A DNA stretch of 37,259 nucleotides from Thiobacillus sp. (GCA_030692355.1 JAUYCF010000080.1:1-37259), one strand, 5' to 3'. Shown: positions 1-7,624, counted from the first letter of the stretch. Notes: generated by a model not told the origin, from the letters alone. Program-made: numbers and translations.

Positions 1-861
1 GCCGAGCAGGACGGACGCCGCGAGCAGGGCTCCGGCGGCGGTGGCGGCCGCTTCGACTACAGCTATTTCACCGACGACATCCTGGAAAAATACGCGCGCC
101 AGGCGGTGCACCAGGCCATGGTCAACCTCGACGCCCGCCCCGCACCCGCCGGCACCATGACCGTCGTCCTCGGTGCCGGCTGGCCCGGCATCCTGCTGCA
201 CGAAGCCATCGGCCACGGCCTCGAAGGCGACTTCAACCGCAAGGGCAGCTCGGCATTTGCCGGCCGCATCGGCGAGCGCGTCGCCGCCCCCGGCGTCACC
301 GTCGTCGACGACGGCACCATCCCGCTCAGACGCGGCTCGCTCAACGTCGACGACGAAGGCAACCCCACCCAGCGCACCACCCTGATCGAAGACGGCATCC
401 TCACCGGCTACATGCAGGACATGATGAACGCCCGCCTGATGGGCATGCCGATCACCGGCAATGCCCGACGCGAATCCTTCGCCCACCTGACCATGCCGCG
501 CATGACCAATACCCTGATGCTGAACGGCGACAAGGACCCGGCAGAGATCATCGCCTCGGTGAAGAACGGCCTCTACGCCGTCAACTTCGGCGGCGGCCAG
601 GTCGATATCACCAGCGGCAAGTTCGTCTTCTCCGCCGCCGAGGCTTACATGATCGAAGACGGCAAAATTACCTACCCGGTGAAAGGCGCCACCCTGATCG
701 GCAACGGCCCCGAAGTGCTGACGCGCGTGTCGATGATCGGCAACGACATGGAAATGGATTCCGGCGTGGGGACGTGCGGCAAGGAAGGGCAGAGCGTGCC
801 GGTCGGCGTGGGGCAGCCGACGTTGCGGATCGACGGGTTGACGGTGGGTGGGACGGCGTAA
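1..861 (+). CDS. tldD: TldD metalloprotease subunit, 3' part (5' end outside window)
   Basis: The reading frame is open from base 1 and ends with TAA at 859-861, so only the C-terminal ~286 residues are present. About residue 66 of the visible part lies [11 protein letters not shown], which holds the HExxxH zinc-binding motif of the TldD/PmbA family. TldD pairs with TldE (PmbA) to form a cytoplasmic metalloprotease that degrades unfolded peptides and trims some ribosomally made peptides and antitoxins. The Gly-rich stretch before residue 21 and the C-terminal beta-rich part fit the family. No partner tldE is visible in the window. The following gene is codirectional but 75 bases away and has very different base composition, so I do not see it as an operon partner. 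Identification is firm; the substrate is unknown. Confidence 0.95.
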   Translation, partial: AEQDGRREQGSGGGGGRFDYSYFTDDILEKYARQAVHQAMVNLDARPAPAGTMTVVLGAGWPGILLHEAIGHGLEGDFNRKGSSAFAGRIGERVAAPGVTVVDDGTIPLRRGSLNVDDEGNPTQRTTLIEDGILTGYMQDMMNARLMGMPITGNARRESFAHLTMPRMTNTLMLNGDKDPAEIIASVKNGLYAVNFGGGQVDITSGKFVFSAAEAYMIEDGKITYPVKGATLIGNGPEVLTRVSMIGNDMEMDSGVGTCGKEGQSVPVGVGQPTLRIDGLTVGGTA

Positions 862-936
862 GTCTGCTTCTAAGGAAACACACAACGCAGGCCTTTCGGT
901 TATTGCGCCCTACGCAAGCTCACTCGTATTGAACTC

Positions 937-1914
937 ATGACATCGACCAAGGAACCGCTCACTTCGAGTTCAGAATCAGCCCGCGTTAAGCGACATGAAC
1001 TTCTCATGGCGAAATATTACGTCCCTGATCTGGGTGGAAACTCAACGATTGATAGTCCTTTGGCTTTCATTCTTGACCGACTGGATACTAGCAACGCCCT
1101 ATCGGTGGAAGATAAACAGTACCTACGGGACAAGGGGCTCTTCGATCTTCATCAGTTTGTAAAATATCTCGAAGAGCACGGCAAGCCTAATTTCAGCATT
1201 CTTCGGACAAAATTTGAACGCGAACGCAAGCGCGTTATACGGGATAACCTACGTGCGAAATATGGGATCGATTGGGTTGAGCGTGGCCACATGGGCAAGC
1301 TGATCCACCTCATCGAACAAATTGACAAAGGTGGTCGCTTTGCAAGCGCGGATGTAATTTGGCTCACGAATCACGACTATTTTTCGCTGGAACTGAAACG
1401 CGAATTCCACCGTCGGGAGGCTATCGCATGTAGCCAAAACTTTGCGAGTAATGGCGACCCATGGGAAGCGGTCAACGCCAGCAGTCATTATCGAAAGGCG
1501 GTCATGCCAAACGACGCATTGACCATCGCTACCCGCGTGGATCTTGGGCGACATTTAGAAAAACATCTGCAATCTGCGATATGTACGACAATTGGCGGAG
1601 CAAAGCGTGATCTAGGCAGATTGGAAGAAGCGCTAACCTGTGCTCAGGATGCACATTCTAAAGATCCGCGGAGCTTCCACCCTTGCACCCTGTTAGGCGC
1701 ACTACACTATGAACTCGGGGATTTTTCTTTGGGTGATGAGTGGTTTCAAAAAGCCGTTGAGCGGGGCGCAAAAAGCGAGGGTGTTGACTCTGAATTGCGC
1801 TCCATCTTTAGGAGAGCAGACAAGGTTAAGCAAGAGGAGTTAAGGCGTCACTTGCTCAAAATTGACCCGGTTCGATATGGTTGGGTTAATCGTTCAAAGA
1901 AGTCCGGGCATTGA
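937..1914 (+). CDS. Orphan TPR-like hypothetical protein, probably acquired
   Basis: A 325-residue protein that I do not recognise. The N-terminal 60 residues are polar. Residues ~60-125 form a charged helical stretch (KFERERKRVIRDNLRAKYGI). Residues ~215-285 look like one or two tetratricopeptide repeats (RDLGRLEEALTCAQDAHSKD, then LGALHYELGDFSLGDEWFQ), a protein-protein interaction fold. No signal peptide, membrane segment or enzyme motif is seen. Base use is clearly richer in A+T than the genes on either side, with codons such as ATA, TTA and AGT that are rare elsewhere here, which suggests transfer. No good Shine-Dalgarno precedes the ATG at 937; the in-frame ATG at 1006 is possible but also lacks one. 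A 10-bp hairpin follows the stop. Real coding is likely because the frame stays open in DNA of this composition; function is unknown. Confidence 0.7.
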   Translation: MTSTKEPLTSSSESARVKRHELLMAKYYVPDLGGNSTIDSPLAFILDRLDTSNALSVEDKQYLRDKGLFDLHQFVKYLEEHGKPNFSILRTKFERERKRVIRDNLRAKYGIDWVERGHMGKLIHLIEQIDKGGRFASADVIWLTNHDYFSLELKREFHRREAIACSQNFASNGDPWEAVNASSHYRKAVMPNDALTIATRVDLGRHLEKHLQSAICTTIGGAKRDLGRLEEALTCAQDAHSKDPRSFHPCTLLGALHYELGDFSLGDEWFQKAVERGAKSEGVDSELRSIFRRADKVKQEELRRHLLKIDPVRYGWVNRSKKSGH

Positions 1915-1927
1915 GAGCACGTATAGA

Positions 1928-1952
1928 GAGCAATGCCGGTAGGGCATTGCTC
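1928..1952 (+). terminator. Hairpin just after the TPR gene
   Basis: A perfect 10-bp stem (GAGCAATGCC at 1928-1937 with its complement at 1943-1952) encloses a 5-base loop, 13 bases after the stop codon at 1914. Position and strength fit a transcript end, but no T-run follows, so it may act in 3'-end protection or as a Rho-assisted end rather than as a classic intrinsic terminator. Confidence 0.5.
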
Positions 1953-2235
1953 CGGATGAGTCACTCAAGTCTAAGAAACGTCCAGTCATCACCGCCCTGG
2001 TTTTGACTTTCCTCCCCTTTCAGCCCCGCCGAAAACCGAGCCTGCCGGGCGGATCAGCGGCGGGGGGGGGGTTGAGCCCCGCCCACAAAAAACCAATTAA
2101 AAACAGCAAGGCGGGGCGAGTTCTTCGCCGCCCGTCCGGCAGGTTCTGCGCTGCATAGCCAATCGACTAAGCCGCTAAAGCGGCAAGTCGCTGGTTAGTT
2201 TTCGGGAATTCGGGGATGTCGGGGTCGCCTTTTCT

Positions 2236-2274
2236 TTGGTTACTTTCTTTTGGCGAGACAAAAGAAAGTGACTA
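2236..2274. repeat. Dispersed palindrome, ACTTTCTTTT/AAAAGAAAGT type
   Basis: A perfect 10-bp inverted repeat (ACTTTCTTTT at 2242-2251 and AAAAGAAAGT at 2260-2269) around the loop GGCGAGAC, with partly pairing flanks (GGTT against GACT). Sequences of this kind, beginning CTTTGGTTACTTTCTTTT, are known to recur in intergenic DNA of many proteobacteria; that statement is from memory and not from a search. Only one copy lies in this window, so its repetitive nature in this genome is inferred. Confidence 0.55.
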
Positions 2275-2352
2275 GCCGCCGGGCTACCCCCGGCCAACGG
2301 TCAGTAGCACAGCGATGGATCAACCACTGGTGTGCTTCGCGCTCAACTCAAC

Positions 2353-2383
2353 TGGATTGCTTCGCTGCGCTCGCAATGACGGG
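2353..2383. repeat. Dispersed repeat, GGATTGCTTCGCTGCGCTCG type
   Basis: The stretch reads TGGATTGCTTCGCTGCGCTC followed by GCAATGACGGG and has an imperfect palindrome (ATTGC ... GCAAT). The same motif is familiar as a short interspersed repeat in many proteobacterial and deltaproteobacterial genomes. It lies only 9 bases before the end of the convergent PilZ-DUF1631 gene. The copy number in this genome cannot be judged from one window. Confidence 0.5.
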
Positions 2384-2391
2384 ACCAAGCC

Positions 2392-5300
2392 TCAGGCCAG
2401 ACTCTCCAACGGCTTCGGCTCCCCAATCAAATACCCCTGCACGCAATCCACCCCCATCTCCCCCAGCTTCATCAGCGTCTCGGCATCCTCCACAAACCCC
2501 GCCACTGTCTTGATCCCCAGGAAGCTTCCTGTTTCCAGGATCGATCGCACCAGCGCTTCGTCGATCATGCTGGTGGAAATCTCACGCACCAGCGCGCGGT
2601 CGATCTTCAGGTAATCCAGCTTCATGCTTTTCAGGCTGGTGTAGGAACTGGTGCCGATGCCGAAATCGTCGAGGGTGAAGCGGCAGCCATGGCGCTGCAG
2701 CTGGCGCATGAACAGCTGTGTCTGGGCGTGGCCTTCGACGGCGTCGGCTTCGCTGATTTCGAATATGAGCTTGTCGCCGGGGATGTCGCCGCGCGCCAGT
2801 TCGGCCAGCAGGAATTTCAGGAACAGCGGATTGGTGACCGACTGGCCGGACAGGTTGATCGAGAAGCCGCCGGACCGGGCGACGTGATCGGCGTGATCGC
2901 GCATCCACTGCAGGACGGTTCTTACCACCCAGCGGTCGATTTCGGCGATGCGCTGCAGGCGCTCGGCCACCGCGATCAGGTCACGGGTGGCGATGGTGCG
3001 TTCGCCGTGGGCGGTCGGGTGCAGCAGTACCTCGTAATACAGCGGGGCGCGCGTAGCGTCGGTCGCGGCGGCCACCGGCTGGCAATTGAGGCTGAGCCGG
3101 TTGCTGGCGAGGATGGCGGTCAGTTCGTGCGCCCATTCCGCCAGCGCCAGCACGCCGCTGTCGTCGGCTTCGCTGCGGTATGACACGACGGGCGTGCCGG
3201 ATTCGCGCGCGCGGGCGCAGGCGGCGTTGGCGTTGTCGTAATAGGTTTCCGGGCTGAGGCAGTCGCTTGCCCACATCAGGCCGGCTGCCGCCTGCACATG
3301 GTAGCGGGTACCGTTGATTTCCTGCGGGTGATCGGCGATAGCTTGCAGCAGGGCATCGGCCTGCGCCTCGGCGGCAGCACTGTCGGCAGCCTCGATCCAG
3401 AATGCCAGGCCGGATTCGCCCGAGCGTGCCAGCAGCGCGTTGGACGGCAGCTGCGCGGGCAGCATTTGCGCAAATTCACGCAGGATGGGGGTGCGGATTT
3501 CGACCCCCGCCGCTTCGCCTGCCGGATTGCTGATGTCGAGCTGGATTACGCCGATGGCGTAACCGCCGTCCGCCGCCTGGCTGCGCAGCCAGTTGCGGCG
3601 GATGGCGCGGAAAAAACTCTTGCGGTTGGCGAGCCCGGTGGTGGCGTCGTGCGAGGCCTGCCACAGCAGGTCGCGCTGCATTTTCTGGATCATTGCGCTG
3701 TAGGAGCGGTCCATCAGCGGCAACTCCAGATCCTCGGTCCATTGCGCCTCGCCGCCTTCCAGCGATTGCAGCAGGTCGGCGCGCTTGAGGTCGAGTTTCT
3801 TGATGCCGCGATAATTGGCGAATACGTACACGTGCGGCTGGTCGCCGATCCAGATCAGGTTGAGCGGGGTGTCGAGCGATTTGAACTGCAGCCAGTCGCC
3901 GACGCGCAGACGCTCCGCCAGGTTGTCCTGCACCTCGGAGAGCGGTTCGCTGGCGGCGTCCTTGAGACGGGCGGCGACCGGGGTGTGCAGATGCTGTGAC
4001 TTGTCCGCGTCGAACAGCGCCGCAGCGAGCTGGTCGACGATGCGGTCCTGCGCGAACTTGTCGGCGCATACATGGGTGAGCGCCTGGTCGATGCGCTGCA
4101 GCAGGGTCTGGATGTCGGTGGCGCCGGGGGGGGCCGCCAACTCCGGATCGAGCCAGGTGCAGAGCTGTTGCAGCACCTGCCAGGCCTCGCGCGCTTCGTC
4201 GCTGTCGGCGCCATGGCGCAGCTCGGCCATCAGCAGCACATTGCGCCAGCCGCCGTTCAGGAGTTCGATCACGGCATTGGGCACCACGTGCTCGTCCAGC
4301 CGCGCCAGCAGTTCGCGCAGGATGCGCTGCTTGGCGACTTCCGCGCCCTGGCGGCCTTCGCACATTTCCTGCAGGCGGGACACGCGTGCGGCACGCTCGT
4401 TCAGCAGCGGCTTGACCACGCGTTCGAGCTGGGTGCGCGCCTCTTCGAACACGCCCGGATTCTTGTCGGCTTCGGCATTGATGCGGTCGGTCCAGCGGCT
4501 CATCAGCCGCAGCAGGCGTTGATCGGCGATCTTGCCGTCGTCGCCCGCCGCCATGCTGATGCGGTCGAGCGTGTTCAGCACCTTGTGCGCCGGGTGGGCG
4601 GGCGAGCTCAGGAATTGCGGATCGGACATCGCCAGCTTGATGAGGCTGGTTTCGAGCTGCTGGAAAAACGGCCGCATCCCCTCGCTGACCGATTTTTCGG
4701 CGTGCATGGTGTCGAACAGCGCGCCGAACATGTCGACCGAGCGCTGCATTTCCTGGGTGACGGCGTGGGGCAACGCACCGGCGGCGGCCAGGCGCTGCAG
4801 CACCGGCGAGTGCGCCACGCCGGGTACGCCTGCCGGCATGCGCTGGCCGCCGGTACCCGCCGCAGCGCCCCGGGCGGCATGCCCCGGCACCGGCATGGCG
4901 CCGCCTGGTGCGGTGGGGGCGTGCGCTGCGCCCGTTGATGCGGTTGCAGGCTGGCCGCGGAAAAAGTCCATCAATGGGCCGGTCAGGCGGCTGAGGGTGC
5001 CTTGCGACGGTGCAGCCGCGGGCGCGGGAGGCCCGGCTTGCGCGCCCGTGGCGGACGGGGCGGCGGGCTGCTGCCGCGGCGTTGCGACAGGCTGCCTGTC
5101 TTCGGCCTCGGCTTTCGAGACGGGCAACAAGGCCAGCAATTCGGCATACAGCGGAGCGAGCTGTTCGGACAGCACGTCGCGCAGCGTTGCGTAGGCCACC
5201 TGGCGCGCGCGCGCCGGTATCGGCACGTCCTGCAGCGCGCTGCGATAGGCATGGCCGATGACCGCGGGGCCGAAGGGATTATTGCTGTGGTCACAGGCAA

Positions 5301-6105
5301 AGCCGAACAACTGGCCGATGCGCGGCTCGATGTCGGCGAGCTGTTCCTGGAACTGTTCTTCCAGCCTGTTGGCCTCGGATGAAGTGGCGAGCCAGTCCTC
5401 GAAATCCAGTTCGTCGACCAGGGCCAGACCGCCGTCCAGGGTGTCGCGCGTGGCACGGGTTTGCACGGGGCGCACCTGCTTCAGTGCATCCAGCACCTGC
5501 TGCACAAATCGGGTTTGCACGGTTGCCGCGTGGTTGCCGAATTCGTGCACCGCACCCAGCAGTCCGCTGTGTTCGGCAATACCGGAAGCCTGCATGGCGG
5601 CAGCATTCAGCTTGTCGCCCAGCACGCGCATCATCTGGTCGTGCACCTGGAGCAGGGTGTCGCTCAGCAGGGCGGTGCTGGCTTCGCGCAGACGCGGGTG
5701 CGCGCTGAAGGCGGGCAGGGCGGCCAGTTTCTGCCGGTGCCCGGCCATGCGCAGTTTTTGCAGCGCACGCAGCGCATCGACCGGCTGGCTGAAAAACGCG
5801 ACACCGACTCCGAGCGGACTCAGGCGTTTGAGCTGCGCGGGCACGTGGAAGCTCTGGGCGGCGTTGACCGACACCGGGGTGAAGACAATTTCCACCTCGG
5901 CATCCACGCGCGTGGCCAGCGTGGCGATCGCGGCTTCCGGGTTGGTGAACTTGAGGAACAGGCCGCCGAGGCAGAAGTCACGGATTTCGCAGGCGATGCC
6001 GGTATGCCCCGGCTGCGTGATGATGGCCGCCTGCGAGACCTGGAAGCGCCTGTCGCGCCGCATTTCCTGACCGCTGTGCCGCGTGTCTGTGCCGTTCGCC
6101 ATCAT
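2392..6105 (-). CDS. PilZ-DUF1631-degenerate GGDEF-EAL protein, probable c-di-GMP effector
   Basis: A 1237-residue protein without membrane segments. An N-terminal PilZ-like domain (about 14-125) shows RRDRR at 16-20 and DFCLGG at 43-48, close to the RxxxR and (D/N)xSxxG c-di-GMP-binding motifs, with Cys for Ser. A DUF1631-type helical region follows (about 150-790), broken by an Ala/Pro-rich linker (340-430). A GGDEF domain (about 806-980) has RSGESGLAFW at 894-903 where the GGDEF signature belongs, so cyclase activity is very unlikely. The EAL domain (about 1000-1237) keeps E1025 (EVL), N1084, E1116, D1146-D1147, K1167 and Q1223. The AEGVE-type motif, however, reads AGFVE, placing G1203 at a conserved metal-binding Glu. 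Phosphodiesterase activity is therefore doubtful and a FimX-like binding role is plausible (inference). The ATG at 6105 follows AAGGGAGAGG and a TATAAT box; the ATG at 6102 is an alternative. Confidence 0.85.
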   Translation of the reverse strand: MMANGTDTRHSGQEMRRDRRFQVSQAAIITQPGHTGIACEIRDFCLGGLFLKFTNPEAAIATLATRVDAEVEIVFTPVSVNAAQSFHVPAQLKRLSPLGVGVAFFSQPVDALRALQKLRMAGHRQKLAALPAFSAHPRLREASTALLSDTLLQVHDQMMRVLGDKLNAAAMQASGIAEHSGLLGAVHEFGNHAATVQTRFVQQVLDALKQVRPVQTRATRDTLDGGLALVDELDFEDWLATSSEANRLEEQFQEQLADIEPRIGQLFGFACDHSNNPFGPAVIGHAYRSALQDVPIPARARQVAYATLRDVLSEQLAPLYAELLALLPVSKAEAEDRQPVATPRQQPAAPSATGAQAGPPAPAAAPSQGTLSRLTGPLMDFFRGQPATASTGAAHAPTAPGGAMPVPGHAARGAAAGTGGQRMPAGVPGVAHSPVLQRLAAAGALPHAVTQEMQRSVDMFGALFDTMHAEKSVSEGMRPFFQQLETSLIKLAMSDPQFLSSPAHPAHKVLNTLDRISMAAGDDGKIADQRLLRLMSRWTDRINAEADKNPGVFEEARTQLERVVKPLLNERAARVSRLQEMCEGRQGAEVAKQRILRELLARLDEHVVPNAVIELLNGGWRNVLLMAELRHGADSDEAREAWQVLQQLCTWLDPELAAPPGATDIQTLLQRIDQALTHVCADKFAQDRIVDQLAAALFDADKSQHLHTPVAARLKDAASEPLSEVQDNLAERLRVGDWLQFKSLDTPLNLIWIGDQPHVYVFANYRGIKKLDLKRADLLQSLEGGEAQWTEDLELPLMDRSYSAMIQKMQRDLLWQASHDATTGLANRKSFFRAIRRNWLRSQAADGGYAIGVIQLDISNPAGEAAGVEIRTPILREFAQMLPAQLPSNALLARSGESGLAFWIEAADSAAAEAQADALLQAIADHPQEINGTRYHVQAAAGLMWASDCLSPETYYDNANAACARARESGTPVVSYRSEADDSGVLALAEWAHELTAILASNRLSLNCQPVAAATDATRAPLYYEVLLHPTAHGERTIATRDLIAVAERLQRIAEIDRWVVRTVLQWMRDHADHVARSGGFSINLSGQSVTNPLFLKFLLAELARGDIPGDKLIFEISEADAVEGHAQTQLFMRQLQRHGCRFTLDDFGIGTSSYTSLKSMKLDYLKIDRALVREISTSMIDEALVRSILETGSFLGIKTVAGFVEDAETLMKLGEMGVDCVQGYLIGEPKPLESLA

Positions 6106-6132
6106 CCCGCCCTCTCCCTTGTATTCGCAGCG

Positions 6133-6138
6133 ATTATA
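6133..6138 (-). promoter_or_regulatory. -10 box for the PilZ-DUF1631 gene
   Basis: On the minus strand these bases read TATAAT, a perfect sigma-70 -10 hexamer. It would start a transcript about 20 bases before the ATG at 6105, with the Shine-Dalgarno AGGGAGAGG in between. No good -35 hexamer is seen 16-18 bases upstream, so an activator may be needed. Confidence 0.5.
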
Positions 6139-6185
6139 GGGCCTGGCTGCAGCGGATTATTACGTTCCGGCGACGGCATGCTCAA

Positions 6186-6202
6186 GGCCGGTAGCACCGG
6201 CC
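6186..6202. other. Strong hairpin upstream of the aroG leader peptide
   Basis: GGCCGGT and ACCGGCC form a perfect 7-bp stem with a 3-base loop, followed on the plus strand by GGCGGGTTTT. It lies between the divergent -10 box at 6133-6138 and the leader peptide start at 6227. It could be a weak terminator, part of the aroG leader RNA, or an operator. The sequence alone does not say which. Confidence 0.35.
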
Positions 6203-6226
6203 GGCGGGTTTTGGTAGACTCCGGGC

Positions 6227-6295
6227 ATGAACCTGGCCGCGATCTTCCTCTTTAGCCGCTTTTATCCCACGCCGCAGGCGGTCGGGAGGCGCTGA
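6227..6295 (+). CDS. Phe/Tyr-rich leader peptide of aroG (attenuation)
   Basis: A 22-codon frame, ATG at 6227 to TGA at 6293-6295. Residues 6-13 read IFLFSRFY, so Phe occurs at 7, 9 and 12 and Tyr at 13. It ends about 25 bases before an intrinsic terminator that itself precedes aroG. Leader peptides rich in the amino acid that ends the pathway (E. coli pheL, and pheM of the pheST operon) control transcription by ribosome stalling. Phe and Tyr are end products of the pathway that DAHP synthase opens, so the fit is direct. No clear Shine-Dalgarno precedes the ATG; TAGACT at 6215-6220 is a possible -10 box that would start the RNA at or near the ATG and make the leader leaderless. The peptide was found by reading the sequence; expression is inferred. 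Confidence 0.65.
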   Translation: MNLAAIFLFSRFYPTPQAVGRR

Positions 6296-6344
6296 GACGA
6301 GCAGCAACGCCTTAACGAAACCGCCAGCCCGCTGGCGGTTTTTT
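6255..6344 (+). promoter_or_regulatory. Putative aroG attenuator with alternative RNA pairings
   Basis: Segment 1 (GCCGC, 6255-6259) lies among the Phe/Tyr codons and can pair with segment 2 (GCGGT, 6278-6282). Segment 2, extended as GGCGGT (6277-6282), can instead pair with ACCGCC (6320-6325), which is the left side of the terminator stem. A ribosome stalled on the Phe/Tyr codons at 6251-6265 would cover segment 1, free segment 2 and block the terminator. That is the classic attenuation logic for scarce Phe or Tyr. The pairings are short and were found by eye. Confidence 0.5.
6321..6344 (+). terminator. Intrinsic terminator ahead of aroG
   Basis: A perfect 8-bp GC-rich stem (CCGCCAGC at 6321-6328, GCTGGCGG at 6331-6338) with a 2-base apex and a run of six T (6339-6344). 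The flanks AACGAAA and TTTCGTT extend the symmetry, so it could act on both strands. It lies upstream of aroG in the direction of transcription, which makes sense as the terminator arm of an attenuator. As the end of the divergent gene it would be in the wrong place. Confidence 0.8.
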
Positions 6345-6392
6345 CGTTTAGGAAACTGCCGCAGCCAAGGCAAACAACCCGGAGCTTTTAAA

Positions 6393-7469
6393 ATGTCTGC
6401 CATCCGAACCGACGATACCCGCATCGAGCAAAGCGGCGAACTGCTCGCCCCGATGCAGATCATGCGCGAGCTGCGCGCCAACGAGGCTGTGCACGCGCAC
6501 GTCGCGCACGCGCGCAGCGCCATTCACGACGTGCTGCGCGGGGCGGATGACCGCCTGTTCATCATCGTCGGCCCCTGTTCGATCCACGACCCGGCCGCCG
6601 CGCTCGACTACGCACGGAAATTGAAGCCGCTGGCCGACGAGCTGGCGCACGATCTCATCATCGTGATGCGGGTCTATTTCGAAAAGCCGCGCACCACCGT
6701 GGGCTGGAAGGGGCTGATCAACGATCCGCATCTGGACGAGAGCTTCGACATCAACGAGGGCCTGCGGCTGGCGCGCAAGCTGCTGCTGGACATCAACGAA
6801 ATCGGCCTGCCGTGCGCGACCGAGTTCCTCGACCTGATCTCGCCGCAGTACATCGCCGACCTGGTGAGCTGGGGCGCCATCGGCGCGCGCACCACCGAGT
6901 CGCCGTCGCACCGCCAGTTGGCTTCCGGCCTGTCGTGCCCGGTGGGGTTCAAGAACGGCACCGACGGCAGCCTCAGGATCGCGGTCGAGGCGATCAAAGC
7001 GGCGGCGGCGCGCCACCATTTCATCTCCATCACCAAGTCCGGCCACGTCGGCGTGTTCAGCACCTCCGGCAACGAGGACGCCCACGTCATCCTGCGCGGC
7101 GGCAAGGCGCCCAATTACGACGCGGCGAGCGTCCATCTGGCGTGCAGCGAACTGGCCGCGGCCGGCCTGCGCCAGCAGCTGATGATCGACTTCTCGCACG
7201 CCAATTCGAGCAAGCAGTTTCAGCGCCAGATCGATGTCGGCACCGACATGGCGGCGCAGGTGGCCGGCGGCGATGCGCGCATCATCGGCGCCATGGTCGA
7301 AAGCCATCTGAACGCGGGGCGCCAGGACCTGATCCCGGGGCAGCAGCTGGAATACGCCAAATCGATCACCGACGCCTGCATCGGCTGGGACGATACCGTT
7401 CCGCTGCTGCGGATGCTGGCCGACGCGGTAAAAAAACGCCGCCTGAGCGTGCCGGCGGACGAGGAATAA
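6393..7469 (+). CDS. aroG: 3-deoxy-D-arabino-heptulosonate 7-phosphate synthase (DAHP synthase, class I)
   Basis: A 358-residue enzyme that condenses phosphoenolpyruvate and erythrose 4-phosphate, the first step of the shikimate pathway. Its length and sequence follow E. coli AroG closely. Shared blocks include GPCSIHDP, RVYFEKPRTTVGWKGLINDP, GAIGARTTES, CPVGFKNGTDG and DFSHANSSKQ. KPRTT and GARTTES contribute to the phosphate-binding active site, and the Cys in GPCSIHDP is a metal ligand in the family. Similarity is greater to the Phe-sensitive AroG than to AroF or AroH, but feedback type cannot be fixed from sequence alone. The ATG follows GGAG at 6381-6384. The upstream leader peptide and terminator suggest transcriptional control by Phe/Tyr supply in addition to allosteric control. 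The SRP RNA gene follows 49 bases after the stop. Confidence 0.95.
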   Translation: MSAIRTDDTRIEQSGELLAPMQIMRELRANEAVHAHVAHARSAIHDVLRGADDRLFIIVGPCSIHDPAAALDYARKLKPLADELAHDLIIVMRVYFEKPRTTVGWKGLINDPHLDESFDINEGLRLARKLLLDINEIGLPCATEFLDLISPQYIADLVSWGAIGARTTESPSHRQLASGLSCPVGFKNGTDGSLRIAVEAIKAAAARHHFISITKSGHVGVFSTSGNEDAHVILRGGKAPNYDAASVHLACSELAAAGLRQQLMIDFSHANSSKQFQRQIDVGTDMAAQVAGGDARIIGAMVESHLNAGRQDLIPGQQLEYAKSITDACIGWDDTVPLLRMLADAVKKRRLSVPADEE

Positions 7470-7506
7470 GGGCTGGATTTTCATAGGGCGCGCAGCGGTT
7501 CTGCGT

Positions 7507-7512
7507 TAAAAT
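7507..7512 (+). promoter_or_regulatory. -10 box of the SRP RNA gene
   Basis: TAAAAT lies 7 bases before the first paired base of the SRP RNA at 7519, the expected distance for a transcription start there. No convincing -35 hexamer is visible at 16-18 bases upstream. Confidence 0.45.
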
Positions 7513-7518
7513 GCACGC

Positions 7519-7612
7519 GGCGGGTCTCCCCGCATGGCTACGTTGTGAATCGGGTCAGGTCCGGAAGGAAGCAGCCCCAGCGACCGATGCCAGTGCCGGG
7601 GTAAGGCTCGCC
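7519..7612 (+). ncRNA. ffs: 4.5S-type signal recognition particle RNA
   Basis: The diagnostic apical core GGTCAGGTCCGGAAGGAAGC, which forms the GGAA tetraloop and the Ffh-binding internal loops, is present. The ends pair: GGCG at 7519 with CGCC at 7612, and CCCCGCA with TGC-CGGGG further in. The length of about 94 nt is typical of the small bacterial form without an Alu domain. The RNA binds Ffh and FtsY for cotranslational targeting of membrane proteins. Its place directly before dnaX is common in proteobacteria. CACTTTTAATTCC follows the 3' end and may help end the transcript. Confidence 0.93.
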
Positions 7613-7624
7613 ACTTTTAATTCC

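Larger units (their letters stand above)
1953..2391. other. Repeat-rich non-coding stretch, no credible gene
   Basis: With the hairpin before it, this is the longest gap in the window. It holds a run of ten G (2062-2071), partly inverted C/G-rich blocks around 2025-2050 and 2125-2150 (CCTGCCGGGCGG against CCGCCCG..CGGCAGG), a small perfect hairpin GCCGC-TAAA-GCGGC at 2171-2184, and the two repeat-like elements annotated separately at 2236-2274 and 2353-2383. Short open frames across 2250-2614 run through these repeats and are not supported as genes. The stretch ends at the stop codon of the minus-strand gene that follows. Confidence 0.6.

Noticed and set aside
2062-2071. Run of ten G as a phase-variable switch
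   Set aside because: It lies in non-coding DNA well away from any promoter or start codon that it could control.
2250-2614. Short plus-strand open frames in the repeat-rich stretch
   Set aside because: They run through dispersed repeats and into the antisense of the EAL domain; no start signal or domain.
6348-7484. 378-residue minus-strand frame opposite aroG
   Set aside because: AroG is certain on the plus strand; the antisense translation has no family features.
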